From Nematostella vectensis (Eukaryota > Cnidaria > Anthozoa > Actiniaria > Edwardsiidae), in assembly GCF_932526225.1 (NCBI RefSeq), contig NC_064041.1, positions 7,864,331-7,928,330 on the forward strand: a DNA stretch of 64,000 nt, in the 5' to 3' direction. The notes under the pieces are model-generated. The model was given only the letters and a program-made list of their open reading frames with translations, ran no database searches and had not been told where the DNA came from. The translations under genes and the position numbers were made by a program. Below are positions 10,801-25,800 of the stretch, in pieces (the first letter of the stretch is position 1; each line of letters begins with the position of its first letter).

Positions 10801-13800
10801 ACACAAAACAATGTAGGGATGAAATATCCTAACATTTCGCTTTATTATGTGACATTCGTTGCGATGCTGACTTGAAAATTGTGCTGGGACAGACAGAAAG
10901 TTACATGAAATTTATACTTGAAATGAATTTGTCTCGCTAGTGTCACGCACCAACTCGAATCCTGCAAATGACACTTTTTTGGCCATGAAATGGAGGTAAT
11001 TACAGGTGATGTAGAGGTGTTTTGGGGCTTTTCTGCGAAAATAAAATCCCTTTTCTGTTGATATACTGGGTACCCTGTGTGAATTTTACTCCTCAAACCA
11101 GTTTTTCACTCGTTTAATCCAAGGTTAGTAATTGGGGGGATTACTTGGCTTTCGGGAACGGTGAGTTATCCGTCGGTTAGCTAACCTACGATTAGCGAAT
11201 TTTAACCCGGGATTAGGCGCTGATCGAGGGTTAAGTTAATCGGCCTTCCAGGAACCGGCCCCCGATTTACTAACCCTGGATTAAGCGAGTGAAAAACTAG
11301 TTTGGCGAGTAAAATTCACACAGAATACTCACAGTAGATCAACTCAAATATTTATCTTTGGTGATTTTATTTTCGCAGAGAAGCCCAAAAACACCTCTTC
11401 ATCGCCTGTAATTACCTCCATTTCATTGCCAAAAATGTAATTTGCAGGATTCGAGTTTGGTGCGTAGCGAGATCGTGGGTTAGGGCAAATTTAACCCTGG
11501 GTTAGCGCTAATCGGCTTTTCAGGAACCGGCCCCATTAGTGTAATAAACAGTCAACCATAAATGTAAGAACACGTCGCCCATAAATGTAATAAACAGTCA
11601 ACCATAAATGTAAGAACACGTCGCCCATGAATGTTATAAACCACGTTAACCATAAATGTAATTACACGTCGCCCATAAATTTTATAATTTTGACTCATAT
11701 AAACATCATTATGCGGTCTAACTTGGCAGATGCGATGTAGGTGTCAAGGGGGTGCAATGATATATCAACTGAGCATGACGTCATCGATGACGACACTAAA
11801 AACGGCAATACTCATATCTCATCATAGAAACATCATAAGGCGATCTAAGTTGACATATGTCATGTAGGTATGAAGGGGTGTGCAACGTCTTGTCAACTCA
11901 GCATGACGTCATCTATGACGTTACTAGAAACGGCAATACTCATATTTCATCATAGAAACATCAAAGGGCGGTCTAACTTATATCTCATCACAGAAATATC
12001 ATAAGGCTTTTAAAATCGAAACACTTCCCCCCCCCTTTAGACCTCGGAAATTTCGTGAGGACCCCCCACAGTATCCTCAGCCCCCCCCCCCCTTGTATAT
12101 AAATTCTATTTCATGGCCTTTGCCTTATCGTAGTACATCGGGAGAAACCCGGCGAACTTCTAAGGCATAAACAACAGGCGCTATCTGATTTTGAACGACA
12201 CCGTACAAAAAAAAAAAAACGTGGACGAGATTTATGAATACGCGTATTTGGGAACAAACTGTTTATTGATTTATTTGAAAGTTTTTCTTAATCACTTTCT
12301 TATATATCTTTGTCTTTATCACTTTGCATGTCTTATTGCCATTACATCCTGATCTCTACACTCCTAGAAAATTAGTTTTATACATCGATGCATATTTTGT
12401 ACAATGGTCTAGTCATTGGGTCACGTGACCATTCCCCTCTATTAACTATGGCCACATATGGTTCTACAAACTTTTAGTTGTGCAGGAGCAGTTTACAACC
12501 GTCATACCTGTCAACTCTCCCGCATTAGGCGGGAGTCTCAAGATTTTGGACCCCTTTTCCCGCTCTCCCGCGTAGAGCACTAAATCTCATTTAGCGATTT
12601 TTATCGCTTCCAATTATTCCATAGAAAATCGTCATTTTGCCTATTTTATATTAATATATTTGAAACAACAATACCCTTGCGTAGCGCTATTTATCTAACA
12701 CCCTCGTGAGATCTATAAGTGGATTTGTTCGCGAGAGCTTTCTATACGGCAAACGCCTGCAAGGCTAAACCCACCCCTCCCCCAAAAAATGAATATACCC
12801 CACCCCTTCCCCCCAAAAAATTATGAAGCCTTGAGATTTTCGGAGGTTGACAGGTATGAACCATTTTGTGTACAGTGTGACAAGCGCATGGTCAAACTGT
12901 AGTACCCTTTGGTGGGCGGAATTTTCATCGTTATACCGAGAATACCGTCATACCGAATACAGTTATAACTTTATACCTAAAGGCATTCACATTTTGCCAC
13001 CTATTAAAGCCGCATTGTCACCAGTTTACTTCCGGAGGTCCGACGGAAACCTCAACCGTTAAAAGAAAAAAGAATCTATTAAAATCCGAGATATTAAACA
13101 GGCCATCCGCTGTAAATTATCAATCACATCCTCAAAGAAACTTCCAATAAACACACTGCTTTCAATATTTTGAAATATTTTTCGCGTTTTCCGTTAAAAA
13201 TCATCGGAGATTGTTACGTAATCGACCGGAAGTAAACTGGTGACAATGCTGCTTTAATCCATTACTCTACTGTATAGGCTTAAAATGCACAGAATAAACA
13301 AAGCTGCATATTTCATTTTTTTTTCTTACAAGGACCATCAACACAATACACTATAGAATGGGTGGCTTGGTTCACAGTACTTACCCGCTTATAAGAACCT
13401 AGAAATTAAGAACCTGTTAGCCTAAAAATACCAATTCAGACCCCTGTTAAATAATATAGCCTTAAATTTGAAACAGGATCTTATTTTTTTTTAAATGGAC
13501 CTTTAAGATCTCCCAGCAATGATATTATTTTAAGGAGTCTGGACCACATATTGTACGAAGGCCAGGCCGGTATTGACGTTCCATCAAATCTAGATACCGC
13601 AATTCTACAAGCCATTAGTAACTTTTAATTAAATTTTCTTTAAAATTAAGAACCTATTTAAGAACCAAAGTAGCCTAAACATTAAAATAGGACCCGTTGA
13701 ATGAAAACCTGTTTAGGCTAACCTGGAAAAACCTAGTATCTTATAAGCGGGTAAGTACTGTAAAAGGTGTATCTTGGAGTCACAAAGAATACACACTGTA

Positions 13801-16800
13801 GCGAACCTGTAGCTAATAAGGATAATGCATCATAGTTGTTAAAAATTCCTTGTATACTTTAGTTCTCTGGCAGTGAAGTTAAAAGGAATACCTGCTGATG
13901 TGGTTGCTAAGCGACTGTTGCCAAGGCTACTGAACCGGTTTGTGTTGGCAGAGCCAAGTGCAGAGAAAGAGTTCCTACCGCACATACTCTCTCCTTGTGA
14001 TGGTAAGGACTAAACCTTCATATGTACATTGTTACTATCATTGTCATCATCGTCGTCGTCGTTATCATCATCATCTATCATCATCATCATCACCACCACC
14101 ACCACCACCACTATCATCAAACATCATGATCATTCATCATCATCATTATTATCATCATCACCACCAATAACACCATCATCAATCATCACCAATCATCATC
14201 AATCATCATCTTCGACGTCGTCGTCGTCGTCATCATCATCATAATGGCATCATCATTCTCATAATCAATCATCATCAATCATCATCATCATCATCAATCA
14301 TAATCAATTATCATCATCATGATTATAATGATGATAGATAATGATGATAAGAATGATAATGACAATCATGGTCATGCTAATGATGATGGCGATGGCGGTT
14401 TAAGGCCATCCGCTTTAAATTTTCAGTGACATTCATGAAGAAACTTCCAATAGACACACTGCTTTAACGAGTTTCAATATTTTTCGCGTTTTTAATTAAA
14501 AATCATCGGAGAATGTTACGTAATGTTACGTCAGTGACCTGGTGCAACAACCGCTTTAACACAACGACTAACATCGTGCCTGTTTTCCAAAAAGGTGAAA
14601 CTGGAAGCGAAGATGACGGCATCCAACCGATACTTCCCTTAAATCTATTCAAGTAAGTTATGCAAAACCCACCCAGCGGGTATTATTTGATGATCCTCCA
14701 ATAAAAAAATGAGTCACCTCGATGATCCATTATTGCTCTAGGTATAAATGCGAAATATTGTTTGAATTAAAAAAAAAAAACACACAAAGAAAAGAAAATA
14801 TGACCAGCTTTCGGTTGGGGGGGGGGGGGGGGGGGTGGTCCCAGCGTTTTAAGCTGGCACCAGTTTTGAATTACATGACGAATCTTTCAGAAGATATATC
14901 TTTCAGAAGTTCTTAAGTCAGTATTAGTAAGCAAATACACTTGCCACCACTATACCTTTAAGCACTTTTTATTCGAAATCGCGTGCACTCTATCATCTTA
15001 ATGGCGTCTTAGATAAAAACCAAGATATAGTGGCAGAGTTAAGGACACATCACATGAATTATGTTTTAAATTGAGCCGTAAGTAGTAATCGCAACTTTGT
15101 TGTTAAATTTTCGCAAAAATTTGCCCTATTTTGAAGCTCGCGACTCTATTTCTTAATCGCTCTTACAGATATCTCTGAAACCCCACACATGGCTAGATAA
15201 CCATGTGCTACATAATAGGTGGAAAGGACTTAAGAAAAAATATAGATATGGGCTAGAGCTTTGTACTAGAATAAAAGGAGGCGGGCGTCTTACTCACGTG
15301 CATTTATTTCGATCAACACAATTTATACGCCATATTATATTTTCATCCTTGTGTTATTGATTTGGTGTACTGGATATGGAATCTGAATCCATTTCTTCGC
15401 GCAGTGCGTTTTCAAAGATGGATGGTGTGATGGAGGGAAGACTGGGTCGAGCTCCCTTGGTTTTCTTAATTTTTTTTTCATGCCGTCTACGCTTAACCTT
15501 AATTTTAATAACCACCAATTAACTTGCGCGTAAGAAAACTAAACAAATTTTCCCCTGATAATATTTTTGTTATAATTATTTTTTGTTTCGCCGAATTAGA
15601 ATTAGTTTCAGCGACTATGGGAAATAATATATCTGAGATAAAATCCCAATCCCAATTTCTTAGTTATAGTTCTTCAGGCATTTTATTATAAACAAGCATT
15701 ATAAACAAGCTTTTTAAAATTATTATTTTCATTTTCTGCTCTTTCTGAAGAAATCCGCTTAAAGGTAATAAAGATCACATCTAACATCTGACATGTACTA
15801 CTTTGCTCTTTATAATCGCGTTTTTTGACGTTGCCAATGGACAATTTCCGTTGTTCTCCAATAATAAATTCAACGCAGTTTTTATATTTAATTAGAAAAA
15901 GTGATTATGAATATAGTTCAAATTAGTGTGCGAAAATTGGGACCAATAAAAGCTTAGGCGAAGTTCAAACGTCGAACATACTGAAAACGCTAAAATTATT
16001 ATTTTTTCAGACATATAAATTGACACATGAATTGTTAGGCTAAACTTATTATTTTTTCAGACATATGAATTGACACATGAATTGTTAGGGTGTGTCTTTT
16101 CGTTCAGTGTTCAAATACATAGGCTCAGCTTGATAACGACAAAGTTGAGTTCGAGGTTTCAAACCTAAGGAGGTTTAAAACAAACCATGTACAAAACCTG
16201 TGTACATCTTCTTTAAATAACAACTTTCATTGACATATTTCTACATGTTATTTACACAAGTTTTAGTTAAAAGTGCGGAGATGATTTGACCAATACAAGA
16301 TCTAATAAGAGATGTTTAGGTATATAACATAGCCTATACATATATAATTTGGAGAATTTCCCTTGTAATGTCTTCCAAGATCATCACATTTATTTGTTTT
16401 TCATTTAACAAACGCTCACTATATTATTATTATTTTTTCGAAAAGCCAGATTCAAGAAGAACAATGTTTTTGGGGCATGTAACATCTACGTTATCTTTTC
16501 AGTTGTTGAAACCCTGCAAAACTATTCATACAATTGCCTAAAGACAAGAAAACAATGACCGGACTTCGTTTCTGAAGTCGTTTTTCATGAGCGCATAAAC
16601 AAAGAAATTCGGTGCCGAGTTGAAGTACCGCATGAGTACCATAGCGTAGAAGCGTATGTTCGATTCGTTCTCATTACACGTAGGCACATCGAAGTAGTTA
16701 CAGATCAACCAGTACTGCAAAAACGAACTGCAAACGAGGAAAATTGCTATGACGACGCCAACAGCCGCTGTGGAAGCATTTCTATGACGAGTTTCGAGGC

Positions 16801-19800
16801 GTCTCTGCCGAGTGTTGCTAGGGTTAGTGGTAGAGTTGCTTGACTCCTGCACGTCGGTTGCACGCATATGTTTTAAGTGCCTTCTAGCGACAAATGCTAT
16901 TCGTACGTATGCGTAAATCATGAAGATATTTGGTAAGATTACGAAGGTTGGGATATAGAAGATCTGGTATCGTAAGAATGTAGAGCTTTCAGCGTTATTA
17001 AGTTTCAGAACGAGAAACGGAATTCGTTGAAGAAGTGCGACCATCCAGGCTATTACTATCATGGCGAGACAACCGTTAGAGTTTACTAGATTATGGTGGG
17101 TGAAAGGATGGACAATAGCCAGATATCTGTCGAGAGTTAATGCAAAAAGGTTTGCCACTGAGGCAATTAAAAAAACGTTCATGAAAAACTCCAGTATTGC
17201 CCATGTCTCGGGACTGTACGTCACTGGTAACCAAACGTATAAGAAGAGACTTGGTCCGTTGTAAACACCAACGCAGAAATCCGCAACTGCCAACGACAGA
17301 ATATACCAGTTCGGGGATCTTCGCTGTCGGAGTCTTTTCCTAGAAGCAATGATGTACATAACTAAACCATTTCCAAGAACAGTTAAAAGCGTCATAATCA
17401 CTCTTAGTACCCAGTACCATGTTGGACGTTGCATAGTCCCACCGCCTTTAGTATTATTCCAAGAAATCGCATTCATTTCTTTCTCGAGAACAGATAGATT
17501 CATCATGGTTTGGTTGACTTTCCTGCGCCCTTTTTGTAATCTTCTCCTTCTTTGTGTTTTTGCTCAAGCTCAGTTCGAGTCCAAATGAGACGTTGCCTTT
17601 TTTGTTCGTTTTTATATTTCTCTTTTCAACTACTGTCTTCCTGTATCTGATACAAGTGTCATTAAAACTTAAGAACATCTGGCCTTGTTTTTAGCTCGAA
17701 TATTAGCATTCGGCTTATTAAAACTGAACAACAGTTTCACGGTGCTGGGTTAAATACTGCAAATAGAAATTGATGACTATGTTTTAGTTTTCAATTATAT
17801 AGGGGTCGAGATGTCGTAACCCAATACACGATGCCGCACATTGTGTTTTACTTCTCCCCGTTTTAATCTTCTAATCTATTTTATCTGATTATTGCTTTTA
17901 TTCAGACAGAAACGGAAGAACAGATTAAAATTTGTAATAAGTAACGATCTCATTGAATAATCGCTGCTCTCACCAATATTCCAAATCGAAAAGGGGCGGA
18001 TTTAATATCTTGAAACACCGCTTGAGCGCTAGCCCCTAGCAAGATCGTGCTGGTATACGAGAATAGGTTCGAGCTAGTGGGGTTACGAGAACTTTCTTAG
18101 CGCACCTGTCTTAGTCAACGGACATAGTTCCTCTCTATGTTCTGCAAAATTAGTTTAGTTTGTCAATTTGTTTGCACTGACTTTGCGTTGTTTCCAACTT
18201 TCTCTTTTTGCCTTTACATCCTTTTATTGTCTCAGAGTAGGTACGTTCTGTATGTATTTTCTTTAATTTAGAAATTGGGAGGGCGTCAAACAGCGGCGTC
18301 CTTAGGTCCCACGGGATTATTTTAATTAAAATTAAGTTGATATATATGTTGACAATCAGGAAAAAGTGGAAATTTTTATTGAGGTGATTGGGGGGATGGC
18401 AAAATATGTTTGTTTGTTAGGGATATTAGTTGTTTTCAATGGAATATGCACAGTATTTAAAAGGTGAGCAGGTGTATTTTCCCGCGCTTTTTAGAGGTTA
18501 CCCCGTCCAATCAGCACACGATCTAAACAAAGATTCTTATCTTCCCAGGGAGCACTGCGTGCCTATTTTATCCAAGCTATGGACTATCAAGGATCTCCAT
18601 GTTCGTATGATCCTGTTAAGATTCTTCCCTTTTTTTGTCGGCGCTTACGATACAGAGGCACTGGAGACGTTTATCATGCCACAGGTGAGACCAGGGGGGG
18701 GATTAAAAGAAATAGATACCTTTATTGCGCTCTGTCAGGTCCCATTTTACAGCCATCAGCCACAATAATCAATGCTAAAACCTCCATTAGAAGCGAGTTA
18801 CCATCTTTAGGCTAAATTGAATGCCTGCACTGCATCATGGGAGTCTTGGAAACACCTTGACGGGAAAACTCCTCCCCCATAATCATAACAGTCTCTTTAC
18901 CCCAAAGCCAAACAAAACATTTCCAGGTCCAAGGAACTCAGAATAAGCCTGTAAACAATTTTTGAATAAGGTTGGGTAGCAAAGATGGTCCACATTGGAG
19001 AGTATGAGGCCATTCACTAGAAAATTCCTTTCTCACTCGATGAAGCCCAAACAAGGAATTATCCCATTGAATCAACCTCAGCGTGCAAACACCCATAAGC
19101 ACAGCATTAATTATGCCCAAATGGACTTTATGATGTCCTGAGGCACTCTCCAGATGTAAAAAAGCTGTAATTTTTTAAGCAAATTACAAGCAAAATTGTT
19201 GTAAGCAACAGGCTCTAGCAGCGCCGTCGCTTGAAATAAAAAAGGCACCGCAGTGCATTGTTGGAAACTTCAAGGTAGCTTAGCTTAACTGATAGTGTTG
19301 GACTTGAGATAGGGGGGGGGAGGTTTCTGTTTCCAGTCTGTTTTTCTTACAATTTTGCTCAAAAGTACCCAGGAGTGAAAGGGTTTAGCATCCTCTGCCA
19401 GCCGCCATTTTGTCATCCTAGCAATGTACCAAGTGTGAAAAAGCACCCATTTCCATCGGCTGATATGGGGGAGCAATGGAATGCAATATTTGTTATTTAA
19501 TTTGGTAAATAAAAGATTAAACTTTTAAATGTTTTTTTACTAATTACGTGTATTCATTCAATGAAAATAATAACAAAGGTGTGGCTGACAAGGGCACTTT
19601 AATCAAAGACGACGTTAACTTGGACGTTATCCAGTTACAAATTATTTTCTCTTTTTACCGAACTACCAAACTACGACGTCGAAAGCACCAATTTTTACGG
19701 TCTAACTAGGACGGGAACGTTTTCTCTGAAGTAGAAATAACAGCCGTGTCTTCCAAGCTTACACATCATCCTGGCTAACACTTTGGGCATGTGTGAATGA

Positions 19801-22800
19801 TGTTCCATTCCACATGATTGCTTTTGAGGAGTTTGGGAAGGGGGCAGTAAACAGAATACCCTTCCACAAAGAGTCCAATTTGGGACTTCACACTTCCACT
19901 GCCTGGCGGCAAATCCGTACGAGTTGTAGTTAACAAATAGCTCATGTCTGTTCTTAGATGCTGATTGGCTTACGCGATACGGATGACTCTCTTGTGTCCG
20001 CTACATTTCACGCGCTAGCAGCGCTCGTGCCACTACTCGGAGGGGAAGTGGTCGTAGGAGGTCAGCGGCAGAAGTATTTTACTGAGGGGAGGCCCAAGGT
20101 AATACGCAGAATCAGGGGCGGATCGAACGACGGAGGGGGGGGGGAGGGCATTTATTGTAAAAGTGGGAGGGTCCTTTTAGTTCATATAACAATTGACAAA
20201 AATAATTCTTCTGATATAACATTCTCGTATTCTCAGTTCAGCATGGGAGTTTCGCCAGTCACCAAGAATAATACTCGTAAGTAGCGCAACCATAGTAGTT
20301 GTCATCTTCATTATTATTGCCATCGGCATCGGCATCGTCATCATCATCGTTATCATCATCGTCATCATCATCATCATCATTATCATATATAATCGGCGTC
20401 ATTGCCTTTATCATCATCAATATTACACTTGGCAAAGGTATTCTGGATTTATGTTTTAAACTGATATCGAAATAAAACAAATATATAAATACAACGAACC
20501 AGCATTTCTGATACCTTTAATAACTTTACCTTTGATAATTTCGTAAGGATTCTTTTTTTTTTTTGCTGGTAAAGACTTATTTTGTTGAGCAAACTGGTGT
20601 AAACTATATAAACGTGCCACTAACACTCTGGCAGTTCTAAAAAAGTTTTCTTTGCCTCTATCACTATTACTTTTAGACAGAGAGATGGAAAAGAAAAAAC
20701 CCATGTATCAGAGATTACAGTAAATCTAGAATCATTTGTAAACCACAGCTATAGATTAAAATAATTTAAAAAAAAGCAATTACAGAAGAGATTTCCCAGC
20801 GTACCATCATTATTGTCGTCGTCGCCAACTAAGTTATTGTCGTGGCAAGATGTCATATCTTGTCCATTCAATTTTCATCTCTTTGTAAACAACGCTAGCT
20901 TAGTATGGAAAACACAGCGAAACATCATGCAATTTGGTGTGCAAACAGCTCATTTAGATTTTCTCATTCAGCGAAACATCATTCAGTTTGGTGTGCAAAC
21001 AGCTTATTTAGATTTTCTCATATCGCGAAACATCATGCAATTTGGTGTGCAAACATCTCAATCTAATTTTCTCATTCCGCGAAACATCATGGAATTTGGT
21101 GTGCAAACAGCTCAATATAATTTTCTTGTTCCGCGAAACATCATGCAATTTGGTGTGCAAACAGCTCAATCTAATTTTGTCATTCCGCGAAACATCAAAA
21201 CCTGGTGTTCAAGCATCTCGATCAAAAATTTTCATTCCACGAAATATCATGCAATTTGTTGTGCGGACAGCTCATTTAGATTTTCTCATTCCGCGAAACA
21301 TAAAACCTGGTGTTCAAACATCTGAATAAAAAAAATCTCATCCCGCAAAACATCATGCAATTTGGTGTGCAAGAGCTCATTTAGATTTTCTCATTCCGCG
21401 AAACATCATAAAACCTGGTGTTCAAACATCTGAATAAAAAAATCTCATCCCGCGAAACATCATGCAATTTGGTGTGCAAGAGCTCATTTAGATTTTCTCA
21501 TTCCGCGAAACATCATAAAACCTGGTGTTCAAACATCTGAATTTAAAAATTTCATCCCGCGAAACATCATGCAATTTTGTGTGCAAACAGCTCCTTTAGA
21601 TTATCTCATTCCGCGAAACATCATAAAACCTGGTGTTCAAACATCTGAAGTAAAAATTTTCATCCCGCGAAACATCATGCAATTTGGTGTGCAAACAGCT
21701 CATTTAGATTTTCTCATTCAGCGAAACATCATTCAGTTTGGTGTGCAAACAGCTCATTTAGATTTTCTCATATCGCGAAACATCATGCAATTTGGTGTGC
21801 AAACATCTCAATCTAATTTTCTCATTCCGCGAAACATCATGGAATTTGGTGTGCAAACAGCTCAATATAATTTTCTTGTTCCGCGAAACATCATGCAATT
21901 TGGTGTGCAAACAGCTCAATCTAATTTTGTCATTCCGCGAAACATCAAAACCTGGTGTTCAAGCATCTCGATCAAAAATTTTCATTCCACGAAATATCAT
22001 GCAATTTGTTGTGCGGACAGCTCATTTAGATTTTCTCATTCCGCGAAACATAAAACCTGGTGTTGAAACATCTGAATAAAAAAATCTCATCCCGCGAAAC
22101 ATCATGCAATTTGGTGTGCAAGAGCTCATTTAGATTTTCTCATTCCGCGAAACATAAAACCTGGTGTTCAAACATCTAAATAAAAAAAATTCATCCCGCG
22201 AAACATCATGCAATTTGGTGTGCAAGACCTCATTTAGATTTTCTCATTCCGCGAAACATCATAAAACCTGGTGTTCAAACATCTGAATTAAAAAATTTCA
22301 TCCCGCGAAACATCATGCAATTTGGTGTGCAAGAGCTCATTTAGATTTTGTCATCCCGCGAAACATCATGCAATTTTGTGTGCAAACAGCTCCTTTAGAT
22401 TATCTCATTCCGCGAAACATCATAAAACCTGGTGTTCAAACATCTGAATTAAAAATTTTCATCCCGCGAAACATCATGCAATTTGTTGTGCAGACAGCTC
22501 ATTTAGATTTTCTCATTCCGCAAAACATCATGCAATTTGGTGTGCAAACAGCTCCTTTAGATTTTCTCATTCCGCGAAACATCATAAAACCTGGTGTTTA
22601 AACATCTCAATCAAAAATTTTCATTCCGCGAAACATCATGCGACTTGAAGAGGAGGTGCCCATCACGAATCACGAATTTTTCTACAGGCTTCACGAACCA
22701 CAGTTTTAACTTTTGCTTTGCTGCTGAATATATGATTTAATATACATAGATCAACGCTGCGGTTGACACACTCAGTTAAACTAACACACAATGACATCAA

Positions 22801-25800
22801 TGTTTACTTCTACATATAAATGTATGAATCGTGATGCGAAAAAACCGTTACAATCGATGCGGAGTGATTGTACTACAGCTCCTGTCAAGTTGAGCACTGT
22901 TTTGCAGTCGCTCTCGTTACATGAATTTCATGTTTTAATTATTCTCGGCGTCTACGGTCACATTTTACGAATTTAGAGTTGCGAAATAACGAGTCACGAA
23001 AGTAAAAATACCCCAATCACGGATGACGATTCACGAATTTGTTTTTAGGCTTTTCACGAATCTCGAATTTAATTTAGGGGCAATCACGAATCACGAAAAT
23101 ACTCTTCACCACCCTGTTAACAGCATCTTTCAGCATATTAGGTTACAAACAGAAACAAACACAACATTTTCCACTACCTTCCAGCATCCATCTCTCAGCA
23201 ATGCTCTCTGCTGCTTGCTCAAGGACAAAGCACGGGCTCTAGGTTAATTTGACTCCGAAAGGAAGTCTAATGTCTTTTTTGTGTTGTATAAAGCACAGCG
23301 AGCTCTGTCTCTACGAGCTTACGACGTTTCAAACGACGCGCTGTGTTACCGCCGCCGCCACCTGGTAAATGAGTAATTCGACTCCCAGCGTCGCGTTTAT
23401 TCTCTTCAAACGCGACGCTAGGTGTCGGGGGTTAAGTTACTGATTTATCAGGTGGCGGAGGTGGCTACACAGCGCGTCGTTTGGAAGGTCGCAAGAGGGA
23501 CAGGGCTCGCTGTATGAGCGAAACCAGGGCAAATACTTGCAGTTGAAGTAGGGATACGTGCTTTAGACGTCATTTTGGAGTCAAATTATACTATAGCCTG
23601 TGGACAAAGGCTAGAGATAGGGGCTAGCTTTGATGGTTTCTTTTTTATTTTCAGATATACACAAGTCATCTGATCAAAAGCAGACAAAAGCCATCGCCCC
23701 ACTAAACGTACTAGACGCTCTACACATGCACCCCAAACCGAACTTGAAGGAGGAAAAGCCACCTCAGAAGATCACTAGCGAAGAACAGAAACAAAAGGAG
23801 AGGAATCGGCAAAAACATCGGGAAGAAATGGAGAGGAAACGGGAGAAATTACAGAAAGAAAGGGAACTGAAAAAAGCCAAAAGGGAGAAAGAAAGGGATG
23901 AAAATGAAAAAGCAAGAAAAACGTTACTAGAGCTGGCCAAAGAGCAAGCGTTAGAGATAGGTTGGTGATAGCCAACATTTTCATCAACATCTTTTTCATC
24001 ACCATCACCATCATAATCGTCAGCAGCGTAGTCATTATTACAATTGCCTGTCATCGCATTGCTTAACTCATTAAAGCAAACCCAGGAACGCTGGCATCAG
24101 CATCTATTACCAAGCCATGCTCTTTTACATCAGTATCTACTAACAAGCCATCCTCTTTACATCAGTATCTACTAACAAGCCATACTCTTTACAACAGTAT
24201 CTACTAACAAGCCATACTCTTTACATCGGTATCTACTACCAAGCCATACTCTTTACATCAGTATCTACAAACAAGCCATACTCTTTACATCAGTATCTAC
24301 TAACAAGCCATACTCTTTACATCAGTATCTACTAACAAGCCATACTCGTTACATCAGTATCTACTAACAAGCCATACTCTTTACATCAGTATCTACTACC
24401 AAGCCATACTCTTTACATCAGTATCTACTAACAAGCCATACTCTATACATCAGTATCTACTACCAAGCCATACTCTTTACATCAGTATCTACTAACAAGC
24501 CATACTCTTTACATCAGTATCTACTAACAAGCCACACTCTTTACATCAGTATCTACTAACAAGCCATACTCTTTACATCAGTATCTACTAACAAGACACA
24601 CTCTTTACATTAGCATCTACTAACAAGCCATACTCTTTACATCAGTATCTACTACCAAGCCATACTCTTTACATCAGTATCTACAAACAAGCCATACTCT
24701 TTACATCGGCCTCTACTAACAAGTCATACTCTTTACAACCTATTTTCTCTGAAATGTTTTTCTGTCGTTACCCATGACGCCTGATGGAACTGGGGCCCCG
24801 ACTCTTCAAGCTGCACTTTACCTACTTCATTGCCCAACATTAGTATTTGATTATATAACTCTTGACATAATATTGATCGCGGTCCTAATAAAACCACGTG
24901 TTTGCTTCTAGTCGTACCTGAACACGAAGTTATAAGTAAAGAAGATGAGCTCGATGATGACTTCGAGGACTGGGACGAGTTCGAAACTGCTGAGCCTGAG
25001 CCTGAGCCGGAGCCATCAGTCAAACAAAAACTAAAGACATCCCCGACTCGTTTCCAGACCTCCAGTTCACAGAAATTCGACCTGACGGACGTTGACTTTG
25101 CTCCTTTGCAAAATAATTCCGCCAGAAATGAACCTGATCTCATTGCTTGGAACAATGATGACCGTAGTCCAAAGTCCGATTCACAAAAGCCTGATAGGGA
25201 AATCTTAGTTAAACCGTTTGGAACCGGAAGAGGAATGAAGCTAAGTACAAAAAAGCCCAGTCTCCGTTCAGCCAAGCCCAAACCCCCCGAGGGAGGTGAC
25301 CTGGGAAAGATGTTTGAAATCCCTGATATTACCATCAAGCCTCAGGAGCCGGATTTCTTCTCAGACATGCAGCCAGAATTGGAGTTCAAGCGATACGATG
25401 GGGGAGTGGGTGGGGCCAATGTGTCGACTGGGTACAGTACAATGATGAGTGTGCAAAACACTGCGCAGGTATGACGTCAATACCGATACGATGGGTGAGG
25501 GGTCGGGCGCAATGTGTCGACAAGGTACGGTACTATGATGCGTGTGCAGAACACTGCGCAGGTATGACGTCAATACCGATACGATGGGTGAGGGGTCGGG
25601 CGCAATGTGTCGACTGGGTACAGTACTATAATGAGTGTGCAGAACACTGCGCAGGTATGAAGTCGCTACCAATACGTTTGGGGAGGGGGTGGGGGTAATA
25701 TGTCGACTGGGTACAGTACAATGATGAGACGCAGGTATGACGTCACTACCGATACGGTGGGGGAGGGGTCGGGGGAAATCTGGGTACAGTACTATGATGA

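Noticed and set aside
24090-24740. Regular 31-bp repeats resembling a CRISPR array
   Set aside because: There are no unique spacers; the whole unit repeats head to tail in a eukaryotic intron. It is a minisatellite.
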